Shown here piece by piece: positions 12,510 to 24,260 of a stretch of 64,000 nt of DNA (within the stretch, counting starts at the first letter, position 1; every line of letters starts with the position of its first letter). The stretch lies in NCBI GenBank assembly GCA_029237695.1, contig CM055266.1:121076569-121140568 (forward strand). The letters are read 5' to 3'. The notes under the pieces are model-generated. The model made no database searches and was not told the origin of the DNA. It worked only from the letters and a program-made list of their open reading frames with translations. This DNA is from Conchocele bisecta. Taxonomy: Eukaryota > Mollusca > Bivalvia > Lucinida > Thyasiridae. The translations under genes were made by a program, and so were the position numbers.

Positions 12510-12669
12510 AAATTCCTAAAATCCTGAGTAATTGACTCCTTTTTTAACGTAAACTTTTTTCTGGTCGTCGTGTTCGGCGATTATCATGTACCTGTTGTTT
12601 CTGTCTTTTAATTTTGCAATGATGTTCTTTTGACCAAATAACAAGCGCGTGACTGTGAAGGTTGATTTG

Positions 12670-12986
12670 TACGGAGCCCCGCAGGGGACATGGCCTTTTT
12701 TTTATTAATTCGTTCCAACAAAATATCAATTCGTTCCCTCAAATTAACAATTCGTTCCCTCAATTTAACAATTCGGTCCCTCGAATTAGCAATTAACAAT
12801 CCTTTTCCCACGAAATAGCAATTGTTATATCGTGGGAACGAATTGTTAGTTTGTGGGAACGAATTGTTAATTTGAGGGAACACATTTGTAATTCGTGGGA
12901 ACGAATTGTTAAATTGAAGGAACGAATTGTTATTTCGTGTGAAAGAATTAATAAAAAATAATTCTACGTCCCTCCGGGGCTCCGTA
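12670..12986. mobile_element. Foldback element with GATTTG target duplication
   Basis: The ends are inverted (TACGGAGCCCCG at the left, CGGGGCTCCGTA at the right). They are flanked by a perfect 6-bp direct repeat GATTTG at 12664-12669 and 12987-12992. The interior holds tandem ~21-bp units (aattcgttccctcaaattaa) in the left half and their inverted versions (ttaatttgagggaacgaatt) in the right half. No transposase is present. The 149-residue minus-strand ORF across it is simply this repeat read through. Confidence 0.8.
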
Positions 12987-12992
12987 GATTTG

Positions 12993-14151
12993 GGACTACA
13001 CTGGTCGTATATGCCCTTTTTGTCAGCCTGTTGGCCAACATGCACGGACTGGCTCACTCTTGCAGCATGCTCAGAAACTCAGGAAAAGGAATAGAAGACA
13101 TGTATATATATTTATGCCCCATTTTTCAATGGCATCTGTAATTATTCACTATTTATGATATCGGATTACCTGGAGTAGGTATCATTCAGTGTTATGTTAA
13201 TGACCCGTTATATACCTGATCATCGTTTGATTCAAAGATAATTGCTTCGTAAATGTGATGGAATATATGTATAACATATATGTGAATACTGCCTCATTAC
13301 TGTATCCCATGGAGTTGCAAAGTCGGCCATCTTTGTGTGTTCCAGCTATCAGCCAGTTTCATCTGTTCTGCCATTTGACAAATAACTCAACATGTGAAGT
13401 AGAGCATATGATATAATGTAACTAATCATATATAGAAAAGCCAGGAGAACGGACTCCTATCAATTATATTACACCAAACTGTAAAATATGTCAGTTTTCT
13501 GGACAGTTTTGTGACTGTGTTTTTAACAACATGAACCACCATTATAATTACCCTCATACACAGAAAATCGCACAGTGTATCACTTTTACCTGGCCATCCA
13601 CACAACACATACCATATATACCAAATATTCTACTCTGTTATTAGCTATTCATCCAGTGACATGTAAGCAGTTACCTGAGTGTATTGGCCATTGTGTCTAC
13701 TCATCTAATATGCGAGTAAATATGGCTTTACCTATGGGCAACGCGTACACTAACATAGACTGTGCGTCAGATTGAAACATTTACACATCAAAATGTATTT
13801 TGAGATTGATGGAAGAAATGCTCAGATATCTCGTCTTTTGTATAATTTGCTGTCATAATATTTATAGCTTGCCGTTGTGATATCTGTCTATTATGTATTG
13901 CACCAAATATAATTTGTTTTACTGTCATATTATTTGCTGTAGTGTCAAACGCACGAAGTGGTGAAACTGTACGATAGCTTGTACATACAAAGATGGCGGA
14001 GATGGCAACACAATGATCCATATAGTATCCAGTAACAAGACAATATTCACATATGTTATATTCATATATCACATCACTCTTATGAAGCAATTATCATTGA
14101 AGTCAAGTGTATCTATATATCACCTAATACCTTAACTTTAGGCCATACTGT
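12993..14151. other. No gene seen
   Basis: AT-rich intergenic sequence with short ORFs only. A 100-codon minus-strand ORF at 13788-14090 has no recognisable domain and is not called. Confidence 0.5.
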
Positions 14152-15555
14152 CGGTTTCCGATAAATTGGCAACGGCACGTGGTCTGCGGACTATGTCTAC
14201 GGATGTAGCCGTTTGCAGCCATTTTAGGTGGCCGAATCGACGCCTTATCTATAGCAATTTAGAGCTTGAAAATGCATGATCCCGATAGCTTAGAAGATAA
14301 TTTAAATGATCAACTGGTTGACTGGTGAAACAGGCGATTGAAAACCACAATAAATGCCATATTTGTAGACGTAAAACGTTTCGAATGTTGATTCATTTTG
14401 ATTACCCAGTAGTCCGAAAGCATTAGCATTATTGTACGCACAGCTCAGATGGTAGAGCGCTCGGTAAATGCATTCGACCTGCGATCCTTTTGTGCGAGTT
14501 CCAGCCTCGGACAATTTTTATTTCTTTTATTCATTAACAGATTCAACGTTTTCCTCACTTTACAAAAATGTCTTAGATAGAGTTTGACAAAAGTGTACTT
14601 GTGACGTGTGCACTGGGTACAGCGTCACAGATCAGGGCATACGGTGTTCACAATTCATTTACTGAATACATATTTCACTATCAAACAACGTGAAACTAAC
14701 GATGTACACACATTCTAAAATTGTCCCCAGTAGGTGTTTCATAGAAACGACAGTACGGGAGTGGGGGACTATTGGGGACGTCAAATATACACATCCTCGG
14801 GGTTATCGACCTCTAATTCCCGGCCCCTGAAAATGTTTGACTGTAAATACACCTCACACTTTGTATGTCCGCCGCCCCACAGCGGGAAAAACATTGGTTG
14901 CGCGCTTATACATTTTGTCCAGACAGACATATTGATGTAACTAAGACGATTCAAATGACATTATCAGTTTTTGAACCAATACAAAAAGTATGTTTCTGTA
15001 AGTTACATTAAATAAGGTTAATAAAATAAACGATAAACGACGGCAGATATATATCTGGGAGTATAAAGTGAGGGACACAATTCAATAAAATGAAGATAGC
15101 AAAAAAGTAACTGTTACCACTACGCTATATGCATCACTTACGAACTGTATGTATTGGTCACAGGTTGATATAGGTGCACGTATGTATAACACTGCTTGTA
15201 TGTTCTAAAATTCGATAATGAAACACAGGTGCAACGTTATCGATTAATATTGACTTGCTCATGCATACATTTCCAATGAGCACTTAACGTATGTTGTGTG
15301 ATACATATACGAGTCGAGTGCCTGTGCTCACTATTTTCTTTTTCAGCAAATACGTATCAACAAAAGTGACAACTTGATTCAAAATATGCCTGAACTATTA
15401 CTTGAATACATTTCGGGCCAACATTGGTGACATGCATACTACATCTTCATGCTAATATCAGTTTTGCATTTCTAACACACCTACTTTACCTATTATGGTT
15501 CAATATGGAATCTCCTGTGACCTTTGCCATTGCACTGTATCGGAATTCAACAGTA
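14152..15555 (+). repeat. 1.4-kb inverted duplication, left arm
   Basis: This arm matches 31060-32490 in reverse complement over almost its whole length. Shared blocks include aattgtccccagtaggt/acctactggggacaatt, cgacggcagatatatatctg and cacctactttacctattatg. A tRNA-like stretch lies inside (14432-14515). The arms enclose both the Polinton remnant and the first recognised ligand exon. They could be terminal repeats of one large element or two copies of an unrelated element. Confidence 0.85.
14432..14515 (+). repeat. tRNA-like (SINE-head or tRNA pseudogene) stretch
   Basis: An A-box-like cagctcagatggtagagcg is followed about 50 bases later by a B-box-like gcgagttccagcctc. The would-be acceptor arms do not pair, so this is not a working tRNA gene. 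A diverged counterpart (gaggctcgaactcgc) lies near 32180 in the inverted copy. Most likely a tRNA-derived SINE head. Confidence 0.45.
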
Positions 15556-15995
15556 TCCGCAGACGATAACTTGCTACTTGTTTACAAACAAACCGGTCAT
15601 AAACAAAACACAGAATAGGTGAGACAGGTAAATATACCCGTGCCAGTATTCCTATTAAATATTGATTTTTAGATCTGTTATCAAGTCTTATGCAGTCGAG
15701 TGGTTAGAGTGACGGATGTCAATGCCGTAGGTAGTGAGTTCGAATCTGTGCTTTTCATGTGAGGTTCGATCTCTCGACCAGATAAAATGATAAAAAAAAG
15801 TTCTGCAAACGTATGAACATTCTCCCGCCTCGATACCACTGAGCCAATATTCTCCCGCCTCGATACCACTGAGCCACACTACATGTCTATTTTGCGCATC
15901 AAAATACACTATTATATTATGTCGTACACTACCGAAATTTAAAATATTACTTGTTAAAAGGTCTGGAAAGTTCACAGAGCCATCGGTTTTATACA
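15556..15995. other. Repeat-rich spacer with a tRNA-like motif
   Basis: A second tRNA-like head lies at about 15688-15760 (gtcgagtggttagagtgacg then gagttcgaatc). A 28-bp doublet built on ctcccgcctcgataccactg follows at about 15824-15878. No exon was recognised. Confidence 0.5.
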
Positions 15996-16883
15996 GTCTT
16001 GTTGGTTGAAACCCTACATCGATTTCAACACAGAAAAACGAAAGTTGGCCAAAAACAACTTCGAAAAGGATCTCTTTAAAGTGGCAAACAATTCAATATT
16101 CGGGAAAACAATTGAAAACATGAGAAAACGGGTTAACGTTGAACTCGTTAACACCCCAAAACGTCTGAGGAAAGTATGTGCAAAACCCAACTTCCAATCT
16201 TTCAAGATTTTCAATGAAGATTTGGTAGCAGTGAAAATGAAGAAAACAAACATTGTTTTGAACAGACAAATTTTCGCCGGATTTTGCATTCTGGATATTT
16301 CAAAAGTATTCATGTACATTTGTATCAGTTCCACTATGACTTCATGACACCCCAATATTGTGAAAATGCTCAGGTTCTCTTTACTGACACAGATGCTCTA
16401 TGTTGCGGAATACAAACAGAAAACTTGTACAAAGATATGTTTGAAAATCAGGATACGTTTGATACAAGTAATTATGAAAAGTACCATCCGTTGTATGGCA
16501 ATGCAAACATTAAAGTCCTAGGTAAAATGGAGGATGAATGTGGCTGTAAAATTGTCGAGAAATTTGTTGGCTTGCGACCCAAAATGTACAGCCTGCAATA
16601 CAGTCACATGGAGACTGAAAGTGATGAATATGGGATTGAGCGCGTGGAAAAGAAACAATATGCAATTAAGAGAGCAAAGGGGGTAAAGAAATGCGTTGTT
16701 GATAAACAGCTGAAACATGCGATGTATATTCATTGTTTGGCAAAACAATGTTCGTTACGGCACTCTATGAATTTGATTCGTAGCTTTGACCACCAGCTGT
16801 ACATTATTGCTGTTCAGAAAACCAGTCTCTCCCCGTATGATGACAAACGTTACTTTACTGGCCATTACAAAGTTCCTCAGTGA
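15996..16883 (+). pseudogene. Polinton/Maverick family-B DNA polymerase, C-terminal fragment
   Basis: The C-terminal third of a protein-primed family-B DNA polymerase of the Polinton/Maverick type is present in two overlapping frames (about 16000-16344, then 16284-16883). The first frame carries the conserved block KPYIDFNTEKRK and, downstream, NSIFGKTIENMRKR, the polymerase B region. The second carries FTDTDALCC, the family's DTDSL metal-binding motif with Ser changed to Ala. It ends near DDKRYFTGHYK, as these polymerases do. A single frameshift near 16317-16335 separates the frames. The N-terminal exonuclease and most of the palm are missing, so it is a dead 5'-truncated copy. The polymerase would have replicated the element. 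Confidence 0.88.
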
Positions 16884-17331
16884 TGAACCATTTCATATCT
16901 TCTTCTTCTGATGTATATAGTTCGATTTGTGTACATATGGGTATATATTTTTGTTTGGGCTCTACTATTCATGCTTCATATAATAATACATATATCTAAA
17001 TGTATATATGTTTGTCATTATTTGCCTTTCCAGGATTCATAGCAATCTTATCCATACATTAAATGTTTCATTAATTTTCAAAATCGAGGTCATGTGGGCG
17101 ACAGTGTACTCTGCATATTACATTGATGTATTCACATTTCTAGTCTCCAGTACCTTTAAGATGCATCTAATTGTATCATATTTTAAGATAAAATGATTAT
17201 CACCAGCTATACATGCACATGCTTCATACACTGTAATAGTTCTCAACAACTGGAATTCAAGAATAAAAACAAAATAATTTGTTTCCAATATATTTATTGG
17301 CCCCGTACAAATGATCTAGTATGGTTTGGGG
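16884..17331. other. No gene seen
   Basis: AT-rich spacer between polymerase remnant and tandem repeat. No Polinton gene (ATPase, protease or capsid) was recognised here or elsewhere in the window. Confidence 0.5.
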
Positions 17332-17662
17332 CCCCATCCACATACTGACCTTACAAACACACGTATACTACAACATGTTCAGTATTACAATTCTACTCAG
17401 CTTAACCTTATACTCACAAAATGTCCAGTATTAGACTCCTACACATATTGATCTTACAACCACATGCATAATACAAATATTCAGTATTAGAGTAATAAAC
17501 ATATTGTCCGTATAACCACATGTATTCATACAAAGATCCAGTATTAGAGTCATACACATATTGATTTAACATCCACATGTATAAGAGAAATGTCCAGTAG
17601 TAGACTCATACACATAATGTTATTAGAACCATATGTATAAATACAAATGTCCAGTATTTTAG
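17332..17662. repeat. Diverged tandem repeat of about 60-bp units
   Basis: About five units share tccagtattagactcataca followed by catattgatcttacaaccac and atgtataatacaaa. They lie just beyond the stop codon of the minus-strand zinc-finger remnant. Confidence 0.75.
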
Positions 17663-18613
17663 TCATTCAGTATCTTCTTCCTCTGTGTAGTATTCGTCAC
17701 CATCTGTGTCTTCTTCCATACTTTCTTTGTCTTCATATTTGTCATTATCTATGTATTCTTCAAACTGGTGTCTATATTACTTAATGCCATTCGAATAGCC
17801 TTTTAACGATCAATGTCACTGTTCATATATTGTTCTATAGTATCAATAATTTCACCATGAAAATTCCAATTTCTCAGCTGTAAAATGTATTGAATTATCT
17901 TTGCGTATCTGTTCACCAAGTCTCGTATATCGTCTTCACGAAACTTTTTGTCGGCCTTCTCTTCAGCTTCAGCATCCGAGAGTCCTTTTTTTTCATATTT
18001 TACTACTTTATTCCGCCACTCTTCTTCGTTATTTTCCTTTGACATCGATGCCAAGGCCATAAATACTTCATTTTCTTCATCATTGTTCTCAAAAGCGCTT
18101 TCTTCATAATTGTTATCAAAAGCACTTTCTTCTTCTGGCTCATATTTCATTCTTTTATTTGGTATGTAATCCTCATCTGGTAGCTTTCGCGTGAGAGATA
18201 ACTGTTCTGGACACCAGTTCTTCACATGTTTTTGAAGATCGTGAACGTTTTCAAACAGCACCCCACAATCATTTGTAGTTGTCTTCTGTATTTTCCACAA
18301 TTTCTTTACTGTCAGAAAGCACTTGTTTGGATTGTATCAAGTTTTTCTCCCGCTCAGAATACGTCTGTTCTGGTCGAAGGTTTGTCACCGAATGAACGTG
18401 TTCGTCTTCGTCGCCCCCTTTTATATCAAATATGTCACTGCGCATGCGCGAATGTTCCGGAGTGGTATATTTAGTGATGAAATTATCAGATGAAGTACTG
18501 GTTCTACCCCGCAGCCAGTCTTGCTATTGTCACACAGAAACACTTAATAGTACATATACTCTACCTGTTGGCCCCGATACATTGGCTGGGAACGGATGTT
18601 GGAAGACGAAATG

Positions 18614-18657
<44 letters not shown>

Positions 18658-18867
18658 CTGGTGCTGCCACTGGTGCTGCTGGTGCTGCTGGTGCTGCTGG
18701 GTGCTGCCACTGTGCACTGGTGCTGCGGTGCTGCTGGTGCTGCTGTGCTGCCACTGGTGCTTGCCACTGGTGCTGCCACTGGTGCTGCCACTGGTGCTGC
18801 TGGTGCTGCCACTGGTGTGCCACTGCTGCCGGCTGCCGCTGGCACGCTGCCGCGCGTGCTGGTGCTG

Positions 18868-18951
<84 letters not shown>

Positions 18952-19456
18952 AGCTGCCACTGGTGCTAGCTGGTGCTGCACTGGTGCTTGCCACTGGTGC
19001 TGCCGCTGCCGCTGCCGCAGCCGCTGGCCGCTGCCGCTGGTGCAGTGCTGGTGCTGCTGCTGGAGATGCTGCTGGTGCTGCTGGTGCTGCTGGTGCTGCT
19101 GGTGCTGCTGGTGCTGCTGGTGCTGCTGGTGCTGCTGGTGCTGCTGGTGCTGCTGGTGCTGCTGGTGCTGCTGGTGCCGCTGGTGCCGCTGGTGCCGCTG
19201 GTGCTTGCCGGTGCTGCCGCTGCCGCTGCCGCTGTGCTGCCGCTGTCGTTGCCGCTGCGCTGCGCTGCTCTGCCGCTGCCGCTGCGCTGCTCTGGCATAC
19301 TGCTGGTGCCGCTGCGCTGCCGCTCGTGCCGTGCCGCTCCGCTGCTCTGCTTAAACTGCAAAGGTCCTCTGGATGTTTATGTTTCATGTGTCGGTTCCGG
19401 TCATGTGCCCAAGTATACTGCTTGTTACACCGGTTACACTGATGTTTCATATTCAA
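17663..19456 (-). pseudogene. Polinton-associated zinc-finger protein, disrupted by repeat expansion
   Basis: A minus-strand protein remnant lies between polymerase and integrase. It starts at 19456 with a C2H2 finger (CNRCNKQYTWAHDRNRH, then MKHKH). About 730 bp of GCT/CAG-type repeat follow. It resumes at 18300-17803 with a second finger-like segment (CGVLFENVHDLQKH, then WCPE) and a charged helical region containing EKKGLSDAEAEEKADKKF. After the TAA at about 17803, a shifted frame encodes an acidic tail (EEDTDGDEYYTEEEDTE) ending at 17665-17663. At least one C-terminal frameshift and the repeat make it a probable pseudogene. From memory of family resemblance, such two-finger proteins accompany Polintons in molluscs and other invertebrates. 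Function is unknown. Sure of the fingers, less sure that both blocks were one gene. Confidence 0.6.
18610..19345. repeat. GCT/GGT-type triplet and nonamer repeat array
   Basis: Blocks of pure (GCT)n lie at about 18613-18650 and 18870-18952. Long runs of gctgctggt nonamers lie at about 19055-19180. Interspersed units are gctgccactggt and gccgctgccgct. None of the units contains a stop codon, so several frames stay open on both strands. They encode poly-Ala, poly-Ser, poly-Gln, poly-Leu and poly-Cys stretches. The array sits inside the minus-strand zinc-finger remnant. Confidence 0.95.
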
Positions 19457-19524
19457 CGATGTGCAGACTTCGACGAATAAGCCTTAAATGATGAAATATA
19501 TATTAGTCTTCTCTATATATACTT

Positions 19525-20605
19525 TTAAATACGCTGCATACCATATTCTTTGATCCAACTGTTGAATTCTTGGGGTATCCGAGCCATTTTACGTACACCT
19601 CCTTGATACCTTCTTTTCCGCCTCTTTAACACTTTTTCAACATTGAATAGGTCGTCTCGCCCTTTATCAACCTTTTGCAGTTCACCCGAATAGAAAGTAC
19701 CTTCTATCGGATCCCCATCATAGTCCACAATATTGTATACCGCCATTCCTTGACGAATGTATCTCGTCTTTATTACAAATACTTCCTCAGTCCATTTTTG
19801 TTCGTTGTCTCGTTGAAACGTACGTCTATTTTGCGAAATGCGTACACAATCTCCAACATTGAAGGATTTCATAGATCTCTTATTCACCACTTTCGCTTTG
19901 AAAGTATTAACATACATGTGTTTCCATGTCATAGCTTCATTTCCATTGTTAATTTCTCCAGGTGACTTCCCCTTCAGTGCACTATGCGGCCTAGAATTGT
20001 AATTGCTTACTATTTGCTGCAACACATTCAGATAATGGTATATACGCGCATGCTTAAAGTACCGGTACATTAGTACTTTTAGTGTTCGGATAACTCTTTC
20101 AGCATAATTTGCGTGTGTGATATTATGGGTAACGTAATGATCAATCCATTGATTGTCTAAACACGCTTTTACCCATCTGTTTTTCCGATCTGACTTGATT
20201 TGGCTTTCGTCCGCTTTTAAATATCTTCTTAAATCCATTGATAATCGATCCATGAAGATTGTTCTTTAATGGCACCACCCACGTATATCGCGAAAATATG
20301 TCAATGGCTACAAACAAATACCGAATTCCATCGTTTTCCTTCGAGATGTTGGAAACATCCGCTAAATCAACATCCCACAGAGCATCGATACCCTGAGATA
20401 TCACTCTTCTGCTTTTGAACTTGTGACGTAGAGGGAGCTGAAGACTGTAAACGTCGACGTTTTGTAACCACCTTCGAATGGCTTGCACACTCACTTTGTA
20501 TCTTCCCTCTGTCTTCAAATATTTGTATATTTTTAGTGGTCCCGCGTAACTGATAGGATTATGAAGATCAAAATAAATCGCGCTCAAGTGCTCTTTCCAA
20601 CCCAT
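19525..20605 (-). pseudogene. Polinton/Maverick retroviral-type integrase (DDE), frameshifted
   Basis: The integrase that would insert Polinton DNA is present in two minus-strand frames: 20605 to about 20190, then about 20200 to 19525. The first frame has an apparently complete N-terminus (MGWKEHLSAIYFDLHNP) and the first catalytic Asp region (ALWDVDLADVSN), followed by DIFSRYTWVVPLKNN. After the frameshift, SDRKNRW stands where TD-x-G-x-EF is expected, with the Gly lost. AERVIRTLK carries the catalytic Glu. SRPHSALKGKSPGEIN and a chromodomain-like GTFYSGELQKV region follow. Lesions are one frameshift and a degraded second-Asp motif. Opposite orientation to the polymerase fragment is usual for Polintons. 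Confidence 0.88.
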
Positions 20606-20804
20606 ATTTACGAACTGATGTAATATTATTATTGTTCTATTTTATATCAATTCCAGAACTCATACCATGTAAGTGAATCATGAAAATTACATATTGGGAA
20701 ACTATGCTTTCACGAAAGTCACGATTTGATTGGATGGTTTTCTAAAATGTGTAGTTAAGAATTGTTATTAAATTGTCTATTACAACGTTTTGTGCAATAC
20801 TCCG

Positions 20805-20990
20805 AGGGAAAATCCCCGAGTACGCCGCCGCCGCATTCATTAGTAATCCCAGAGACATATTTATAATCAGGGATCTATTTTTAGAAGCCGGGAAGATCCC
20901 AAAGGGTTTCTATTTTTACAATCCGGATGGAAATCCCACTGTAATCTATTTTTAGAATCCGGTGAAATCCCACTGGGATCAACGAGTGCG
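20805..20990. repeat. Short tandem repeat around 'ctatttttagaatccgg'
   Basis: Three to four diverged units combine aatcc(c/g)-type blocks, gatctatttttagaa and gaaatcccactg at about 50-60 bp spacing. Confidence 0.65.
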
Positions 20991-21498
20991 CTGGCGGATC
21001 CACATGATCCACTGCCGCAGAACTCTCATTTCCTCCTCATTAGTGGACATTCGTGAACGGCTTTAATACTTGAACAAGTCCCCCCTATCAGTGTTGATAT
21101 TACTTCACCAGTAAATAGTGTAAAATAGCATACACATTGTACAATGTACTTGTCTTTGTCGAGCCCTCTTGCGGAAAGAGAGACATAGTGATCACAATGA
21201 CGTCCGTCCGTCCGTCCGTCTATTGCGTTTGGGTTTTCTACCTGCTCAAGCAGATGGTAGACTAAATATACTCAAGCAGTGGATTCTTGATCTATATATA
21301 ATGTATGGTTGTTCTGTAAAATGTGTACGCTCGTATATCCAGACACTGTACATGAGCATCGTCTGAAATATAGGATATACCTGACCTGACATATTTATGA
21401 CGTATTTAGTAATTAAACGTAATTTGTTTCACATGTACAGGCAATGCATACTATTCCTACACACGTTACATGTAGCGACGAGTGACACACGTTAAACG
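20991..21498. other. No gene; (TCCG)n-type repeat
   Basis: A tcttgcggaaagagagacat... segment near 21165 leads into a short (tccg)n run at 21200-21219. Related segments occur near 32920-33180, 44020-44150 and 63010-63180, so this is a dispersed repeat family. Confidence 0.6.
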
Positions 21499-21711
21499 TG
21501 ACTGTGACTGGAGAAATTGGGCTTATGGTTATTGCGACCACATCCGCACAGTCTGATGAGGATCTGCACTGTTCGCCTTTTCCATCAATTAAACACCTGT
21601 CATGTTTGTAACAATCTAGATTGTTATTAGGCTACAGGAGCGTGCTATTTGATCAGGAGCTACACTGGTCACAAATCCCATATGCCCCATTTTTCCAGTC
21701 ACAGCCACATG
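21499..21711. repeat. 'GTGACTGGAGAAATGGGG' inverted-repeat element
   Basis: Ends gtgactgtgactggagaaat and ccatttttccagtcacagcc are inverted. The interior has tctgatgaggatctgcactg. Family copies lie at 39830-40065 and 45185-45405, with half copies near 6518 and 61758. MITE-like and non-coding. Confidence 0.8.
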
Positions 21712-22756
21712 TTACAAAGTACAGTTATGTGTATACATGATGCTCCCTCCCTCCCCGTTTAGTGCGTTGTAAGGGTTGTGTTATTGGAATCTGATTGTAC
21801 GGACTTCTGTGTGTTTGTGCGTTCGTCCGTTCGACTGTCACAAACATAAAAACAGAATGGGTAATTTTTGTCGCGCCTGCTTTTTCCGTCGTCGTCGTCC
21901 GCGTCGTCGTCCGCGTCCTTGTCGTCGTCGTCCGAAATGTCAAAAAGTTTGTACAAGCTTCGTCATCATGGTATAACTTTAATATCATGAATTTTACTTG
22001 ACGAATTGCTTCAATATGTGAACACCTGATATGTGTGAGCATTTGGAACACACTCATGCCACCATTAACATGACTTTGGCCTTGTTTTACCTTCACATGT
22101 TTGTGGAAACACTTAGCCATTTTTTGCGTCAAAAGGTTTGTACAAGTTTCTTCATCATCGTATAACATTAATAGTACTTGCTGGATTGCTTCAATATTTG
22201 GACACGTTATACCACAGGTGATGGGAACAACTAATATGATAGTCTGTTGTTATTTGTATAGATATACTATATATACCGTCATGTGATTTTTTCCCGTCAT
22301 CTGTGCGTTATACATGTAACCATTTGGAGCACACTCATGTCATTAATATGACCTTGATCGTTTTGACCTTCACATGTTTGTGGAAACGCTTAGCCATTTT
22401 TTTATGCCAAAAAGTTTCTTCAACCTTGACATTTTTCGTGTTTTAAGCATGCACTTCTGTGACGGTTTTTGTGATGCTTGCTTGCACATGCCCATGATGA
22501 TGTTACGGTCAAATGCCTCGGCAGGCGCGACACCGCTTCCATGGCGAAATTCTTGTCTTATAAATTATGTTTATCTTGTCGGAACCTCTTAATTTGCACG
22601 CATGTATTCCTGTAATGGTATTCTACTATGCTGAGACAAATCGACGACCATACGACCCCGTATTGTCCCAAAGTCAATGCTAATGTCATAAACCAGGTGC
22701 GTTCTATAAAGCTGAACACGAGGAGTAGTTCTGTTTTCCTTTCATGGAGCTTATTA
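21712..22756. other. No gene seen
   Basis: A cgt-rich triplet stretch (cgtcgtcgtccgcgtc type) lies at about 21887-21940. A diverged direct repeat pair contains tttgtggaaacacttagccat (near 22100 and 22378; related sequence near 41330). ORFs over the triplet stretch are low complexity and not called. Confidence 0.55.
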
Positions 22757-22967
22757 GATACGCCATGTGATTTTGTACCTTCGGACATCTGCGTAAGTTC
22801 ATTAAATACGATTAAAAAATTTACAATATTTACAGTACATGTACTCTGAAAATATTGTCAACTTTTTACTTTATTTATGAAAAATATTGTAATTTTTGTA
22901 ACGTATTGAATGAAATTACGCAGATGTCCGAAGGTACAAAGTCACATGGGGTGTCTCCTATGTATTC
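22757..22967. repeat. 'ATTTTGTACCTTCGGACATC' inverted-repeat element
   Basis: Ends gccatgtgattttgtacctt and aaggtacaaagtcacatggg are inverted, with cggacatctgcgtaa/ttacgcagatgtccg next inside. Other copies lie at 42250-42474 and 59423-59650. A degenerate one lies near 44196-44325. Confidence 0.85.
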
Positions 22968-23246
22968 CACATAGAGCCAGTACATACCCCATTTTGCTAA
23001 TCGGCAAGTCAATGTCACAACTTGGGTGCGTTCACGGCATTTGACAATTGCATTGTTATATCTATGTCACGGCCTCATGTTTTTCGAAAATCAGAGGAAT
23101 AAAAATAGCGATGACAGCCAAAATCCACAACTAAATGCTTATTGTTCTCATAATAATAGGCCGCGAGTGGCGTTTGTGCTTGTCATGCCTATTTTTATTT
23201 ATCTGATTGTCCGATGGTTTATGAACATAATAAGGTGAGTTGTTTA

Positions 23247-23904
23247 TGGTACATTCCCACTCAGTAGGCACAACATGTTCTTTTATATCAGAGACATCAT
23301 CTGAGACATTTTCTGGCAATACACATTCAGTCGCCATCACCCCACGTATTGATTGACATTATTATACATTTTATATCAGACGTAAATTTTCACACTGATA
23401 TCAGGGGCGATAGCCGTTTTTTTAACGGACATTACTATTTATTCTCTGTATTTACTTTTTGATGGGCAATGGTCATACGTTATAAGCTGTCGAAAGTAGT
23501 ATTACAAGTGCCCCATATACAGATATAATTATTTAGTAATGTTTATTTTACTGATAATGACTCGCGGTATTTTCATATGCAAATGAGGCATGGCATATTT
23601 TAATTATTAATACTAATTAAATGCGTCACCTGAACAAATATTATTATCGACAGATTATGAAGTAAAATCATTGAATATCAAAAAATAAATACAGAGAATA
23701 AATAGTAATGTCGGTAAACATTTTAAGGAAACACGGTTATCGCCCCTGATATCAGTGCATACATTTAGGTCTGATATGAAATGTATAATATTGGCAATAA
23801 ATACGTGGGGTAATGGTGAATAAATGTTTATTTTGCCAGAAAATGTCTCAGATGATGTCTCTGATATAAATAACATTTTGTGTCTACTGAGTGGGCATGT
23901 ACCT
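23247..23904. mobile_element. TTAA-flanked TIR element, full copy
   Basis: The terminal inverted repeats are ggtacattcccactcagtag at the left and its near complement at the right. They continue inward through tatatcagagacatcatctg and its complement. TTAA follows the right end (23905-23908); the left TTAA is mutated (ttat). The interior carries the conserved ttttcatatgcaaatgaggc block. No transposase. The TTAA target suggests a piggyBac-type non-autonomous element (inferred). Confidence 0.8.
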
Positions 23905-23908
23905 TTAA

Positions 23909-24260
23909 TACAACTAAATATGAATATCATCATTTGCAATGCATGCCACCTTTGAATTATAGCACACACATTGTCGCCATTTTGCCATGCTTACACCATG
24001 TTTATGTACTCATATACCGCATGTTGCGGTCTGGGGTCTTGAACAATAAAGATAAGTTCTGTTCTGTTCTTCCTAAACATTTTGTTTGGTTGAATGGTTG
24101 AATTCCCACCTTAGGAGCAAAAACTACTTTCATAGTATTTCCATCACACTGTCTTACGGATGATACTTGAAACTGAGGCTCCATATCTAACTGAGCTGGG
24201 ACGTTAAGACCCTTGCACTTGAACCCATTAACCAACGTGTGACGTATGACGGCGTTTCAG
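23909..24260. other. Upstream flank of first recognised ligand exon
   Basis: No signal-peptide exon could be identified here. A (gttct)n-like run lies near 24057-24070. The segment ends in the acceptor ggcgtttcag at 24251-24260. A 77-codon minus-strand ORF (24002-24235) has no recognisable domain. Confidence 0.5.

Noticed and set aside
12608..13057. 149-codon minus-strand ORF with repeated FNNSFPR/INNSFPQ
   Set aside because: It is the read-through of the inverted ~21-bp repeat units of a foldback element.
14432..14515. Functional tRNA gene
   Set aside because: A-box and B-box are recognisable but acceptor arms do not pair, so it was called tRNA-like only.
18432..19491. Long ORFs of up to 336 codons on the plus strand
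   Set aside because: They are translations of the stop-free GCT/GGT repeat, not genes.
23026..23238. Possible signal-peptide exon for the ligand
   Set aside because: Begins at GTG, shows a poor signal-peptide shape and no phase-0 donor that joins 24261.
24002..24235. 77-codon minus-strand ORF upstream of the ligand exon
   Set aside because: No recognisable domain; could be a decayed element fragment but nothing supports it.
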